Below, in pieces: positions 44,218 through 53,205 of a stretch of DNA of 64,000 nucleotides. The stretch comes from Candidatus Hydrogenedentota bacterium. Its GTDB lineage: Bacteria; Hydrogenedentota; Hydrogenedentia; Hydrogenedentales; CAITNO01. Location: NCBI GenBank assembly GCA_903893795.1, contig CAITNO010000015.1, positions 1 to 64,000 of the forward strand, in the 5' to 3' direction. The translations under genes were made by a program, and so were the position numbers. Within the stretch, counting starts at the first letter, position 1; every line of letters begins with the position of its first letter. The notes beneath the pieces are model-generated. The model was not told the DNA's origin. It worked only from the letters and a program-made list of their open reading frames with translations, and made no database searches.

Positions 44218-44901
44218 ATGTCCAACGAACTTACGCCCGAACTTATTGAAAAACTGCTGTCCGTGGACAGCCCGACGGTGTCGAACGCCATCGAGCGCTT
44301 CAAGGTGCGGCCGCGCCGCGAGGGGTTCATGGGGCCGCAGATAGTGTGCCGCTTCCCCGACCTTGGCCCCGTGGTGGGCTATGCCACCACCTGCACCATT
44401 GTTGAATATGACGAGGCTTTTCCGCCCGACCCGGTCGAGCGCTTCAAGTGGATTGAGTCCATCGCCAATTCGCCCAAGCCCTGCGTGAGCGTGGTGAAAG
44501 ACATGTGCCACCGCAAGGGCTGGTATTCGCACTGGGGCGAGATCGTGGGCACGCAGGTGCAGGTGCTGGGCGCTTCGGCCATCATCACCGACGGCGCGGT
44601 GCGCGACTTGGAGGCGCTGCGCGCCATGGGCATGAAGGTGTGGAGCGAGCACGTGGTCGTGTCGCACGGCCACATCGACGTGGGCCAGGCAAACATTCCC
44701 ATCGAGGTGGGCGGGCTGGTGGTGCATCCGGGCGACCTGCTGCACGCCGACTGCAACGGCGTGGTCGCGATTCCGCCCGAGGTGCTGGGCAACCTGGCCG
44801 AGGCCATCGATGCGGTGCTCGACAACGAGCGCAAAACGCTGCACCACCTGCGCACGGAAGGCTATGACCTGGAGGCGCACCGGCGGCAGATCGAGCACTG
44901 A
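44218..44901 (+). CDS. RraA family protein (HMG/oxaloacetate aldolase-like)
   Basis: A 227-residue protein. GEIVGTQVQVLGASAIITDGAVRDL holds the family's Gly-Glu and Asp-Gly-x-x-Arg-Asp positions that bind the divalent metal and the carboxylate. HPGDLLHADCNGVVAIP is also typical. Members cleave 4-hydroxy-4-methyl-2-oxoglutarate or related keto acids; true RNase E regulators are a minority. AAGGAG precedes the ATG by eight bases. Its metabolic partner here is unknown. Confidence 0.88.
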   Translation: MSNELTPELIEKLLSVDSPTVSNAIERFKVRPRREGFMGPQIVCRFPDLGPVVGYATTCTIVEYDEAFPPDPVERFKWIESIANSPKPCVSVVKDMCHRKGWYSHWGEIVGTQVQVLGASAIITDGAVRDLEALRAMGMKVWSEHVVVSHGHIDVGQANIPIEVGGLVVHPGDLLHADCNGVVAIPPEVLGNLAEAIDAVLDNERKTLHHLRTEGYDLEAHRRQIEH

Positions 44902-44935
44902 CAAAGGACCGTCAGTTTCCCTATTGCGCGGATTT

Positions 44936-45667
44936 TCACCTGTTCTCTGAGTTCATTGGGCATGAGGACCGATTCAAGAAGTAATCCACTTCTTGCCGGA
45001 TTAGTTCTGCATGTGTTGCGGTGAAGAAATGCCTGGAAGGGTGCTGGGGAGACCGAAGCAGAAGTGTACACGCTTCATTTTCGGGCAAACAAAGCATACG
45101 ACAATCAAGTCCGGTCGCTGAAACATAGCCGGCAACGATGCCCCGTTGCTCTTCAAGGAAGGGCAGTAATGCGTCCCAGGTCCGCCGCACCAGGGTGATG
45201 ACAACCCGCGGTTTGGCCTGCTTCATCACTTCGAACACATCGGCGCAACCCATGCTCAGGTAAGCGTCCGGTATGGCATGGTGGTCCCCGTGGTTTCCCC
45301 AGTCGAGGTTGGCCAGTGTTGTGAGCGCGTCAGCAATATCGGCAGCATCGGTGGCATCCGCCATCTTTCCGAATCCTGCCTTGCGCAGGTTGTCCCATCG
45401 CCCGTTCCGTCCCTTGTTCGAGTCGAAGTATATCCTGCCCGCCGCCCTGCCGATGGTAACCACCGAATCCACCGGACGGTTCGGGCCGCCCATCCGGATA
45501 GATTCAGACTTGTCCGCACTGCCCGGGCTTGGCCCGAGAAGCATTAGCCAACCATTCGCCGCTCCCCAGCAAGCATTCGGCCACAGTTGACGATATTCAT
45601 TTTCCGCAGTTCCCAACGTGGCCTGACAGCGAAGTTTAAGGTCTGGATTGAAAAGATTCGGATTCAC
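44936..45667 (-). CDS. Hypothetical protein, faint uracil-DNA-glycosylase-like motifs
   Basis: A protein of up to 243 residues that I do not recognise firmly. LMLLGPSPGSADK recalls the first motif of the uracil-DNA glycosylase superfamily, and HPSRHFF near the end recalls its last motif. In between, VEVMKQAKPRVVITLV-like spacing also fits that fold loosely. No signal peptide. The start is uncertain: a GTG at 45667 sits directly on a GGA. Base composition looks lower in GC than its neighbours. It could be a recently acquired gene. Confidence 0.4.
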   Translation of the reverse strand: MNPNLFNPDLKLRCQATLGTAENEYRQLWPNACWGAANGWLMLLGPSPGSADKSESIRMGGPNRPVDSVVTIGRAAGRIYFDSNKGRNGRWDNLRKAGFGKMADATDAADIADALTTLANLDWGNHGDHHAIPDAYLSMGCADVFEVMKQAKPRVVITLVRRTWDALLPFLEEQRGIVAGYVSATGLDCRMLCLPENEACTLLLRSPQHPSRHFFTATHAELIRQEVDYFLNRSSCPMNSENR

Positions 45668-45708
45668 TCCGCATGCATTTCCAGGTTAAACATGGCCAAC
45701 CATCATGT

Positions 45709-47622
45709 CTACGGCACCAGTTTGATGTAGTCGCTGTAGCGGGGGGAGATGTTGCCTCCCGCGTCGCGGTAAGTCACGCGCACGGTGTAGTAGCCCGGCG
45801 TGGCGGGCAGGGTGTAGGGACGGGTTGCGGCCATGGGTTCCCATGCGGTCCAGGTGGCGCCGTCGATGCTGAAGCGCATGCGGGTCACGCCGGAGCCCGC
45901 CCCATCCGACCATGCCAGTGAAAGTGTGACGTTGCGGCTCCTGGTTGAGGGTTGGTTGCTGTTGATGAGTATCGTGCCTGTGGGGGGAATGGTGTCCACG
46001 CGGATGAAGTCGCTGAAAGTGGCCGAGCGGTTGTTTGCCTTGTCGAGGAACTGCACGCGCACCGTCTTGTAGCCCTCGCCCGCGGGCAGGGTGTAGGCCT
46101 TGGTGGCGGCCAGCGGTTCCCAGCCGGACCAGGTGGCGCCGTCGTTGCTGAAGCGCATGCGGGCCGCACCGGAGCCCGCGCCGTCGTACCAGGTCATCGA
46201 GAGCGTGACGTTGCGGTTGTTGGTCACGGACTGGTTGTTGTTGATGACGATGGTGCCTATGGGACCGGAGCGGTCCACGATGTATTGCTCCCCGGCGCTG
46301 TAATCGCCGTTGCCCGCGCCCTCGCCGCCGACGGCATTCCAGTTGACGTCGAACACGGAGTCATCGTCCACAAAGTTGAGGCCCAACGGGCCGTCCATCG
46401 CGCCGCTGATGTCCACGGTGCCGGTTCGGGTGGTGCTGTCTTCGTCGCCGGTGACGGCGAGAATGGACGCGCCGGTGGCGCCCTCGCCCGTCAGGGCGAA
46501 GTCCGCGACGTCCACGCGGCGCACCTTTTCGCTGAAGGTGACGAGAAACTGCACCTGGGCGGCGGCAGTCAGCGCCGGCTGTATCCGCGTGATGGACTGC
46601 ACTGTCGGCGGGGTTGTGTCCGTGAGCCAGCCGGCATAGTACTGCACGAGACAGTTGTCCATCATAAGCTTGTAGCCGTCGGGGCTGAGGTGGATGGTGT
46701 CGCACTGTTTCGGATGGCTGCTGTTGATCGGGTTCATGTAGGTCGGCGGGGTGCCGTAGGAGATGTCGCCGCCGGGAAGGGGTGTGAAATTGGGCGCGCC
46801 TCCGGGGAAGGGCACGGTCTGCGGCAGGAACAACTGTCCCAGTGAATCGGTGTAGCCGACGCGCCACTGCACGTTGCCCCAGTTCTGGATGTAGGAGCAC
46901 CTGGGCGTGGCCTGCGCCACGGCGATTTTGCGCGGAGAAAAATGCGTGAAGAACGTGTTCAGCACCTGGTTGTTGGCCTTGTTTTGGAAGACGTCCCCGA
47001 GGGTGAATCCGAGCGCGGCGGAAAACAGGGCGGCGGTGTCGTTGTACTCGGCCATGCCGTAGGTGCAGTTTTCGGTGATGTTCAGAAAGTCATAGTCGGC
47101 CAGCAGCACCTTTACCTTCGGGTGGTTGGTGTGAATCCAACTGACCACGGTCTGGACGTTCTGCTGTATGGTGTCGAAGAGCGCGTTTTCCTGGTCGGTT
47201 GTCCAGCCGACGCGCCAGGACCACATATCGTTGCCTGAGATGCTCAGGTGGATGATGTCGATGGAGGGGTATTGGTTGAGGCTGTAGGTGATGCGGTCCA
47301 GCGCGGGCAGGTTCGTGTAGCCCGGCGGCGACGGGAAGGTGCCCTCGTCGGGCACGAAGTTGCTGGCCCAACCGGCGGCGGTGGAGCCGCCCAGGGCGGT
47401 ATAGGTGCCCTCAACCTCGACGGTGTTGGTGCCGAAGTTGCTGTTGAGCACCGACTGGAAGGCACCCATTTTCCAGGGCCACTGGGCCCAACTGTCCCCC
47501 ACGAGCAGGATGCGTTTTGTGGCCGACGCGTTGGGCACGGCCAAGAGCAGCATGACCACGAGGAGCGCCAAGACCAGTCGCAAAGACTGCGCGCAACGGC
47601 GGGAAGAAACAGGACCTGACAT
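45709..47622 (-). CDS. Exported SGNH-hydrolase-like protein with two C-terminal Ig-like repeats
   Basis: A 637-residue secreted protein. After a signal peptide (~1-35) the SGNH layout is clear: ILLVGDSWAQWPW (nucleophile Ser), HLSISGNDMW and the late DTIHLSPDGYKLM with Asp and His. This suggests ester hydrolysis, perhaps of acetylated glycans. A linker of about 120 residues has bacterial Ig-like character (LVTFSEKVRRVDVADFALTG). Two near-identical repeats of about 85 residues follow (NRNVTLSMTWYDGAGSGAAR and SRNVTLSLAWSDGAGSGVTR). AAAGGAGG lies eight bases before the ATG. Confidence 0.75.
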   Translation of the reverse strand: MSGPVSSRRCAQSLRLVLALLVVMLLLAVPNASATKRILLVGDSWAQWPWKMGAFQSVLNSNFGTNTVEVEGTYTALGGSTAAGWASNFVPDEGTFPSPPGYTNLPALDRITYSLNQYPSIDIIHLSISGNDMWSWRVGWTTDQENALFDTIQQNVQTVVSWIHTNHPKVKVLLADYDFLNITENCTYGMAEYNDTAALFSAALGFTLGDVFQNKANNQVLNTFFTHFSPRKIAVAQATPRCSYIQNWGNVQWRVGYTDSLGQLFLPQTVPFPGGAPNFTPLPGGDISYGTPPTYMNPINSSHPKQCDTIHLSPDGYKLMMDNCLVQYYAGWLTDTTPPTVQSITRIQPALTAAAQVQFLVTFSEKVRRVDVADFALTGEGATGASILAVTGDEDSTTRTGTVDISGAMDGPLGLNFVDDDSVFDVNWNAVGGEGAGNGDYSAGEQYIVDRSGPIGTIVINNNQSVTNNRNVTLSMTWYDGAGSGAARMRFSNDGATWSGWEPLAATKAYTLPAGEGYKTVRVQFLDKANNRSATFSDFIRVDTIPPTGTILINSNQPSTRSRNVTLSLAWSDGAGSGVTRMRFSIDGATWTAWEPMAATRPYTLPATPGYYTVRVTYRDAGGNISPRYSDYIKLVP

Positions 47623-47832
47623 CTTACCAGCCTCCTTTGAAGATGAACCTCTGCCACAAATAAGGCGAAAAGTTCGACGCCATTATAGGAGATTATGCCA
47701 AAAATAGATAGTGGGCGAATTACGGAGCTGCCGCAGTCCAAAATAGACGCGGCGGGCAGGCTCAGGAGCCCACCCGCCACAGGAGAGATTATGGGACGAC
47801 AGCCGAGGTCGGATGTCCCAGTGGAAGTACGG

Positions 47833-48846
47833 CTATTTCACCACGGGGCGCAGCACCATGTTGCGGTAGGACACGCCGGAATGGTCGCCCTGGAGATAGA
47901 TGGGGCCGGGACGGAACTCGTCGGCCCAGAGCGCGCCGCCGGTGCAGCCGAGCAGGGCGACGTTGTCCTGGACCAGTTGGCCGTTGAGCTTGACGGTGAC
48001 ATGGCGGTCGACCAGCGTGATGTCCACGGTCTGCCACTCGCCCGCGGGCTTCTCCGCGGACACGAGGGGCTGAAGACGGCTGTAGATGCTGCACATGTTG
48101 TGCGGGTCACCGGGCTTGCCGTAGCTGTCGAGCATCTGCACTTCGTAGATGCCGCGCAGGTACACGCCGCTGTTGCCGTCCTTGGTCATGTTCACTTCGA
48201 AACTGAGATTGAAGTCCTCAAACTCCTTTTCCGTGCGGATGTTGCCGTAGCTGAGATGGGGCTTGCCCTCTTCCTGTTTGGGGTCGTTTGTCAGCACGCC
48301 CTTGGAGACGCTCCAGCCGTTCTTGAGGCCGCCAAAGAGCTTCCAGCCCTTGAGGTCTTTGCCATTGAACAGCTTGACGGGCTTGCCGTATTTCACTTTG
48401 GAAAGGTCGGGCGCGGGCGGCAGCGCCGGAATGCGCTTGCCGGTGAACTCAACCTTGTCCAGGCCCGTGCCGTCGGTCTCGGGGCTGGTCCGCACGCCCT
48501 TGAGGTCGTCGCCGCTGACGGTAAAGGCGAAAGTCTCGGGGAAGGACTGCTTGGCAATCACTTTTCCGGCGGCATCCTTGCGCTCCACGGTTTTGAGGCG
48601 GACGCCGAAAAGGGTGTTGCCTTCCATGTAGACGGCGTCGAGGGGCAGAACACTGCCGCCGCGCCACAGCAGGCTGCCGTCCAGGAAGCCCCGGTCTTTT
48701 TCCACGCCGAGCCATCCGGCGCCGTTTTCGGGGAGCGTCAGCGCCCAACGGCCGACGAACGGGTCGGCGGCGGGCTGTGCCATGGCCGCTCCGGCGCAGA
48801 GCAGCGCCAGCACGGACAACAGTGCAAATGAGAAACCACGTTTCAT
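47833..48846 (-). CDS. Exported DUF1080 family (3-keto-disaccharide hydrolase) protein
   Basis: A 337-residue protein with a signal peptide ending near AMAQ. Residues ~150-335 are the DUF1080 lectin-like sandwich: LFNGKDLKGWK, FNLSFEVNMTKDGNSGVYLRG, YEVQMLDSYG and GEWQTVDITLV. Some members hydrolyse 3-keto sugars, produced by Gfo/Idh/MocA-type dehydrogenases, which are abundant here. The first 130 residues are a separate beta-rich domain. AAGGAG seven bases upstream gives a clear start. Confidence 0.87.
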   Translation of the reverse strand: MKRGFSFALLSVLALLCAGAAMAQPAADPFVGRWALTLPENGAGWLGVEKDRGFLDGSLLWRGGSVLPLDAVYMEGNTLFGVRLKTVERKDAAGKVIAKQSFPETFAFTVSGDDLKGVRTSPETDGTGLDKVEFTGKRIPALPPAPDLSKVKYGKPVKLFNGKDLKGWKLFGGLKNGWSVSKGVLTNDPKQEEGKPHLSYGNIRTEKEFEDFNLSFEVNMTKDGNSGVYLRGIYEVQMLDSYGKPGDPHNMCSIYSRLQPLVSAEKPAGEWQTVDITLVDRHVTVKLNGQLVQDNVALLGCTGGALWADEFRPGPIYLQGDHSGVSYRNMVLRPVVK

Positions 48847-48995
48847 GTCAAATCTCCTTCGTTGAGGGTTGAGGTCCGTTTCAGAAGTGACTATCTTTGC
48901 GGAAGAGCCCGCCCTTTTTCCAGTGCGGGCTGTGCCCGGTTGACGCCCGGGTGGAAACTGCGAAAAACAGGCATATCAGGTGCCGCATTTTTCCA

Positions 48996-49024
48996 ATGAC
49001 AATTCTGTGATTTAGTGGTATGCT
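48996..49024 (+). promoter_or_regulatory. Probable promoter of the alpha/beta hydrolase gene
   Basis: ATGACA (48996-49001) and TATGCT (49019-49024) are 17 bases apart. Five of six positions match at -35 and four at -10. The start would be near 49031, giving a short leader. Confidence 0.45.
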
Positions 49025-49047
49025 AAAGTCAGGAGTGCAAAGAGCAC

Positions 49048-50067
49048 GTGGTCGAAATCTGGAAAGAAAACACCCTCATCGGTGGAATGCTGCGTCAGCT
49101 TAAAACGCTGATGGAGCAGCGCCGTGTCCGGCAGGCGCTGGTGGAAAAGGACCTGCGCGCTTTCGAGGACGCCTATGCACGCCACTACATTCCGGGGGAA
49201 TCAAAACCGCCCGAGGTGGGTCGGCCCTTTCTGCTGCTGCCGCGGCGGCTGAGGCCGCTGGGCGGGGTGGTGCTGTCCCATGGATTTCTGGCGGCACCGC
49301 TGGAAACGCGCGCGCTGGGCGAGGCCCTTTGCCGTGCGGGCTACGCCGTGTACGGCATCCGGCTGGCGGGGCACGGCACGGCACCTGAGGACCTCGCGGC
49401 GCGGCCGTGGGAGGAATGGTACGCGTCGTTGGAACGGGGCGTGGCCATTTTGGAGACGCTCACGCCGCGCGTCGCCCTTTGCGGGTTCTCCATCGGCGGC
49501 TGTCTTGCGCTCATTGGCGCGTCGCGGCTGTCGCAGCGGCTTTCCGCCGTGGTTTCCATCTGCGCGCCGCTGTATGTGCGGCGCCAGATGATTCGGCTGG
49601 TTCCGTCCATCGTGGGGATCAACTCGCTGCTGCACAAGGTCGGCGCGGGCAAGTACCGGTGGGAGTACGCGGAGAATCATCCGGAGAACCAGCACATCAA
49701 CTATCTGCGCAATCCGCTCACGGCGTCGCGGGAACTGGTGACCGTCATGGCCGAGTCGGAACGGGCGCTGGGGACCATCACGATTCCGGCGCTGATTATC
49801 CAGGCATCGCGGGACACAACGGTGCATCCGGACAGCGGCCCCGACATTTTCAGCCAACTGGCCTCATCGCGCAAGGAGCTGACGATTTTCGAGCGGGACC
49901 GGCACGGCATCGTCAACGGTGCGGGCAGCGCGGAAGTGTTTTCCCGGGTGGAGCAGTTTCTTGGCCAGGCGCTGCATCTTCCCAGGGAGCCGAAAGCGGT
50001 GGCGCTTCTGACCGAGCAACCCGCCGCAGCGCAGGATGTGGAAAGTCCGGCGATTTCGGCCGTCTAG
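49048..50067 (+). CDS. Alpha/beta hydrolase (carboxylesterase or serine aminopeptidase-like)
   Basis: A 339-residue cytoplasmic hydrolase. VVLSHGFLAAPLETRAL forms the oxyanion region, CGFSIGGCLAL the nucleophile elbow, IIQASRDTTVHPDSG the acid loop and RDRHGIV the catalytic His. The N-terminal ~55 residues are an extra helical region. The start is GTG at 49048; AGGAG lies twelve bases upstream, so an ATG at 49087 remains possible. Substrate unknown. Confidence 0.82.
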   Translation: MVEIWKENTLIGGMLRQLKTLMEQRRVRQALVEKDLRAFEDAYARHYIPGESKPPEVGRPFLLLPRRLRPLGGVVLSHGFLAAPLETRALGEALCRAGYAVYGIRLAGHGTAPEDLAARPWEEWYASLERGVAILETLTPRVALCGFSIGGCLALIGASRLSQRLSAVVSICAPLYVRRQMIRLVPSIVGINSLLHKVGAGKYRWEYAENHPENQHINYLRNPLTASRELVTVMAESERALGTITIPALIIQASRDTTVHPDSGPDIFSQLASSRKELTIFERDRHGIVNGAGSAEVFSRVEQFLGQALHLPREPKAVALLTEQPAAAQDVESPAISAV

Positions 50068-50079
50068 GCGGACGGGGGA

Positions 50080-51444
50080 TTAGTGGCGGAATTCATTACT
50101 GAGGGAAGAGGGCTTCTCGCGGGAGGCGGGCCGGTCGGTGCTTCGGTCCAGCACCTGCACATTGTATGACCCGCCAAAGAGAAACACTTCCATGTCCGTC
50201 AGCCACTGCCCGATGGGTATAACCCCGCCCCGGTGCAGCGTGTACGGGTCGTCGTCGTAGATGAAGTTGACGACATAGTCGCCCTGGTTGACAAACACGG
50301 ACTGTTTGCCGCCCGGCGGAATGGTCATTTCCGAGGAGCCTTCCTGCGAAACCACAGCCGCCTTCACACGGCTTTCAGACGCATTGTGGACGCGGATCTC
50401 ATAGCTGCCTTCCCGCAACCGGAGCATATTCTGGGGCAGTTGCGCCCTGGGCCGGTAGGAGCGGTCGGGCTTGCCGTCGCCCTGCCCCGCCTCGCGCTCG
50501 CGCCGTCCGGCACCCGCCACGGTGACGCGGCTCTTGCGCGGCGCGGGCGCGCTCGCGTCCTTGGCGGCGTCGGCCGTTTCCTTGTCCGCGGTCTGTCCGG
50601 CGTCTGGTTTGGCGATGCCCTGGGTGTCTTGGTTCTCCGCCGTCTTCCCCGTATCGTCGACCGCGCTTTTTGCGCCCGGTTCCTCCGGCTTTTCCCCTTC
50701 GGTCTTTTCTTTTCCCTTGCCTTTGGCTTTGGCGGCAAAGAGCCCTGATTTCTTCACCAGTTTGTCATTCTCAAAGCGCGCGGTGAAACTGGAACCGCTG
50801 GCATCGCGCCAGGTGTAGATGGTGACGTTTGCGTTGTTCTTGCTGATCGGCTGGGCCTCGATGCCGATGCGGTTCATGACCTCTTCAAGAGACATGCCCG
50901 CGCGGATGCCGTCGTACAGGTCCTTGTCGATGGTCTTGCCCGGGTCCTTGTCTGCGGGAATCTCCTCGCCCTGGGGGGTGATGATGCTCTTGCGGGTGAG
51001 TTTTCCGTCCTCAAAACGGGCCAGAAAGCTGAGTCCGGCCTGATTCCAGCGGTAAACCGTGCTGGCCTTGTCGGTGCCGGCGATGAGGGCGCCGGGCGCG
51101 CCCATTTTTTCCTGGACCTCCATCTGGGTCATGCCCTCCTTGACGGCCCGCATGCTTTCCAGGGTCAGGGTGGGCTTGGGAGGTTGCGCCACAGGCTCGG
51201 GGGTGGGCGGCGGCGGCGGCGCTTCCGGCGTTTGCACGGCCGGTCCCGGCAGGGGTGTGGTGGGGGACTGGATGACCGGGGCGGGCATGGGTGACGGGGG
51301 TGTCTGCACCGCAGGCGCCGCCGGGGCGGATTTGCCCGTGCAGGACGAAAAGCACCCGGGCAGCAGGGCCGCGCCAAGAAGCAGGCCCAGCGCCGAAACG
51401 GCGACAAACGCCCTGGCGCGAATCATGACAGCACTCGGCAGCAT
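50080..51444 (-). CDS. Lipoprotein with two BamE/SmpA-like repeats
   Basis: A protein of about 454 residues. A lipobox LLPGC follows the signal helix, so it is lipid-anchored. A Pro-rich linker leads to two repeats of about 75 residues, MRAVKEGMTQMEVQEKMGAP and IRAGMSLEEVMNRIGIEAQP, each followed by a tryptophan-rich strand (VYRWNQAGLSF, IYTWRDASGSSF). This is the SmpA/OmlA fold that helps outer-membrane protein assembly. A charged Lys/Glu linker and a C-terminal beta domain complete it. The start could also be the ATG at 51426. It is convergent with the hydrolase gene. Confidence 0.75.
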   Translation of the reverse strand: MLPSAVMIRARAFVAVSALGLLLGAALLPGCFSSCTGKSAPAAPAVQTPPSPMPAPVIQSPTTPLPGPAVQTPEAPPPPPTPEPVAQPPKPTLTLESMRAVKEGMTQMEVQEKMGAPGALIAGTDKASTVYRWNQAGLSFLARFEDGKLTRKSIITPQGEEIPADKDPGKTIDKDLYDGIRAGMSLEEVMNRIGIEAQPISKNNANVTIYTWRDASGSSFTARFENDKLVKKSGLFAAKAKGKGKEKTEGEKPEEPGAKSAVDDTGKTAENQDTQGIAKPDAGQTADKETADAAKDASAPAPRKSRVTVAGAGRREREAGQGDGKPDRSYRPRAQLPQNMLRLREGSYEIRVHNASESRVKAAVVSQEGSSEMTIPPGGKQSVFVNQGDYVVNFIYDDDPYTLHRGGVIPIGQWLTDMEVFLFGGSYNVQVLDRSTDRPASREKPSSLSNEFRH

Positions 51445-51673
51445 CAAACCGTAACCTTCCACATTGGCCGCTCACCGGCCGAATACCAAAACAGTATCCT
51501 ACGCTTTGACGAAGCCCGCAAGCAAAACGCGCCCGCCTGCCGGAAAAGGGACAAATTGAGCCCCAGGGTAATCAGTTGTATACTGGATTTCGGTTGCGTG
51601 GGCCCGACCCGGGCCGTCCCGCGCCCAAAGCGGTCTTCCAACGGGACCCGTGCGGAGAAAGGGGAATCGTCGC

Positions 51674-52624
51674 ATGGAATTCTACATTATGGTCGGAGAC
51701 CAGCGAACGGGACCGTTCACAGAGGAAGAAATCCGGACAAAGACACACTTGGGCGAGCTGGATGTGCGGGCTCTCGTATGGCACAAGGGACTCGATAAAT
51801 GGAGGCCCTGCGGGAACGTGTTCACGGACATGCCCGAACTGGTCTCCTGGTTTGCCAGGGTCGGCGACCGCCATGTGGGGCCCATGACGCCGTCGGCGTT
51901 TCAGCATCAGGTGGAGGCGGGCCAAATTACCGCGGACACGCTGGTCTGGCGAAGCGGCATGCCGTCCTGGCGGCGGCTGGACGAGGTTCCCGAGGCGTTG
52001 CCGCCCCTTTCATGCACTGGATTCGATACAGGAATGGACACGGGGTTGAATCCGACCTTCAACGTTGATCCGTACTTGTCCCGTCCGACGCCAAAGCCTG
52101 CGTTGGCGCAGTCGGGCGGGTTGTTAGCGCGGTTCGATGGCATCCCGCCGCCGTTTAACTACGGCGGATTCTGGCGCCGGTTTGTGGCGGTCATCCTCGA
52201 CGGTTTTTTCCTGTGGGTGATTCTGTTGGTGATAATGATGGCGTTTTCCGCATTTTTTGCAGGCATTGCGGGAATGATGGCCGGTCCCAACCCCTCGAAT
52301 GGAGAAGCAATGGCAGTTTTCTCAATGGCGTTTTCGGGAATGGTGGGGCTATTCCTGGCGATGCTGTTGATTGCATTCCTATATCCTGTTTTGACCACCT
52401 GGTGGTTGGGCGGTACTCTAGGAAAGTTGGCCTGCGGTTTGCGTGTGGTGTGTTCCAATGGTGACGCGCTGTCTTTTCCAAGATGCGTTGCGCGAGGGTT
52501 GGCCAGGCACTTCATTTCGAACTCGTTAACTTTCGGGATAGGCGATCTGCTTGCCGCGTTTACCTTGGAGAAGAAGGCGCTGCACGACATGATGTGCAAC
52601 ACGCGGGTGGTGAAGAACAGATAA
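51674..52624 (+). CDS. GYF-domain and RDD-family membrane protein
   Basis: A 316-residue protein. Two N-terminal GYF_2-type modules (FYIMVGDQRTGPFTEEEI with VWHKGLDKWRP; VGDRHVGPMTPSAF with VWRSGMPSWRR) are followed by a linker and an RDD membrane domain (GGFWRRFVAVILDGFFLWV; WWLGGTLGKLACGLRVV). RDD proteins are membrane factors whose transport role is uncertain; GYF_2 modules probably bind partners. AGGGG lies ten bases before the ATG. It is the last plus-strand gene before the minus-strand phage-type cluster. Confidence 0.85.
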   Translation: MEFYIMVGDQRTGPFTEEEIRTKTHLGELDVRALVWHKGLDKWRPCGNVFTDMPELVSWFARVGDRHVGPMTPSAFQHQVEAGQITADTLVWRSGMPSWRRLDEVPEALPPLSCTGFDTGMDTGLNPTFNVDPYLSRPTPKPALAQSGGLLARFDGIPPPFNYGGFWRRFVAVILDGFFLWVILLVIMMAFSAFFAGIAGMMAGPNPSNGEAMAVFSMAFSGMVGLFLAMLLIAFLYPVLTTWWLGGTLGKLACGLRVVCSNGDALSFPRCVARGLARHFISNSLTFGIGDLLAAFTLEKKALHDMMCNTRVVKNR

Positions 52625-52628
52625 GAAA

Positions 52629-52674
52629 CACCCCCAGACCGCATTCACGCAGAACGCGTGCAGGTCTGGGGGTG
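52629..52674. repeat. 12-bp perfect hairpin
   Basis: CACCCCCAGACC (52629-52640) pairs with GGTCTGGGGGTG (52663-52674); an inner stem CACGC/GCGTG adds to it. It stands four bases after the RDD stop codon and could act as a transcript end, though no T-run follows. Confidence 0.6.
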
Positions 52675-52691
52675 ACAAGGTTGCGCCGAAA

Positions 52692-52740
52692 GTAGAGGCG
52701 GCTTCCGGCCGCTTCAGACGCGGCAAGATGCCGCGTCTAC
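52692..52740. repeat. GTAGA...TCTAC double-hairpin repeat
   Basis: Bounded by GTAGA and TCTAC, the 49 bases form two adjacent hairpins: GCGGC/GCCGC and GACGCGGCA/TGCCGCGTC. This is a compact non-coding element at the downstream edge of the phage-type cluster. Confidence 0.65.
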
Positions 52741-52759
52741 GATGCGGCGGTGTGATGGG

Positions 52760-53128
52760 CTAGCCGCGCTTGACGCGGGCCAGGACGCGCTCGACCCAGA
52801 GGTCGAGATGCTCGCGGCCGAGGGTGGCGACCAGGTCGATGCCGTCGGTGCGGGCGATGGCGATGGCCCGGTCACGGGCGAGTTCGCGGGCGCGGCGGCG
52901 CTCGTCGTCGGTGAGGGTTCCGTCGGCGCTGGCGGCCTTGATGGCGCGGACGTATTCCTCGTAGACCTGGCGCACGGCGGCTTCGACGCAGCGCAGGGCG
53001 CGCTGGACGCGGTCACGGTTCAGCCGGTTGAACCAGGAGGAGGACTGGACGGCGGCCCAGAGCGTGCCGGCGACGCCGGCCACCAGGGACAGGGCGGGGT
53101 CGCTGGTGAGAATGCTGGTAAGGGTCAT
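52760..53128 (-). CDS. Small phage-type protein, holin-like
   Basis: A 122-residue protein. One hydrophobic stretch (ALSLVAGVAGTLWAAVQ) precedes two long charged helices (VQRALRCVEAAVRQVYEEYV; DDERRRARELARDRAIAIAR) and a short end helix. The layout recalls phage holins of the LLH type, but similarity is weak. AAAGGAG before the ATG has the same leader style as the other cluster genes. It is the last gene of the cluster in the direction of transcription. Confidence 0.5.
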   Translation of the reverse strand: MTLTSILTSDPALSLVAGVAGTLWAAVQSSSWFNRLNRDRVQRALRCVEAAVRQVYEEYVRAIKAASADGTLTDDERRRARELARDRAIAIARTDGIDLVATLGREHLDLWVERVLARVKRG

Positions 53129-53151
53129 GGGTGGGGTCTCCTTTGGGGGTT

Positions 53152-53187
53152 ATGGGAAGCATGGGAGAAATGGGAGCCATGGGAAGG
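53152..53187 (+). repeat. Four tandem ATGGGANNN units
   Basis: Exact 9-base units ATGGGAAGC, ATGGGAGAA, ATGGGAGCC and ATGGGAAGG. They fill most of the gap between two cluster genes. A looser form is at about 56231-56260. The period is a multiple of three but no gene is evident. Confidence 0.75.
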
Positions 53188-53205
53188 GGAGAAGCGCAGA
53201 CCGCC

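Noticed and set aside
44218..44901. Genuine RNase E inhibitor RraA
   Set aside because: The metal and substrate residues of the aldolase-type members are all there, and no RNase E context is present.
52629..52674. Intrinsic terminator after the RDD gene
   Set aside because: The stem is perfect but no T-run follows on either strand, so it is listed as a hairpin repeat only.
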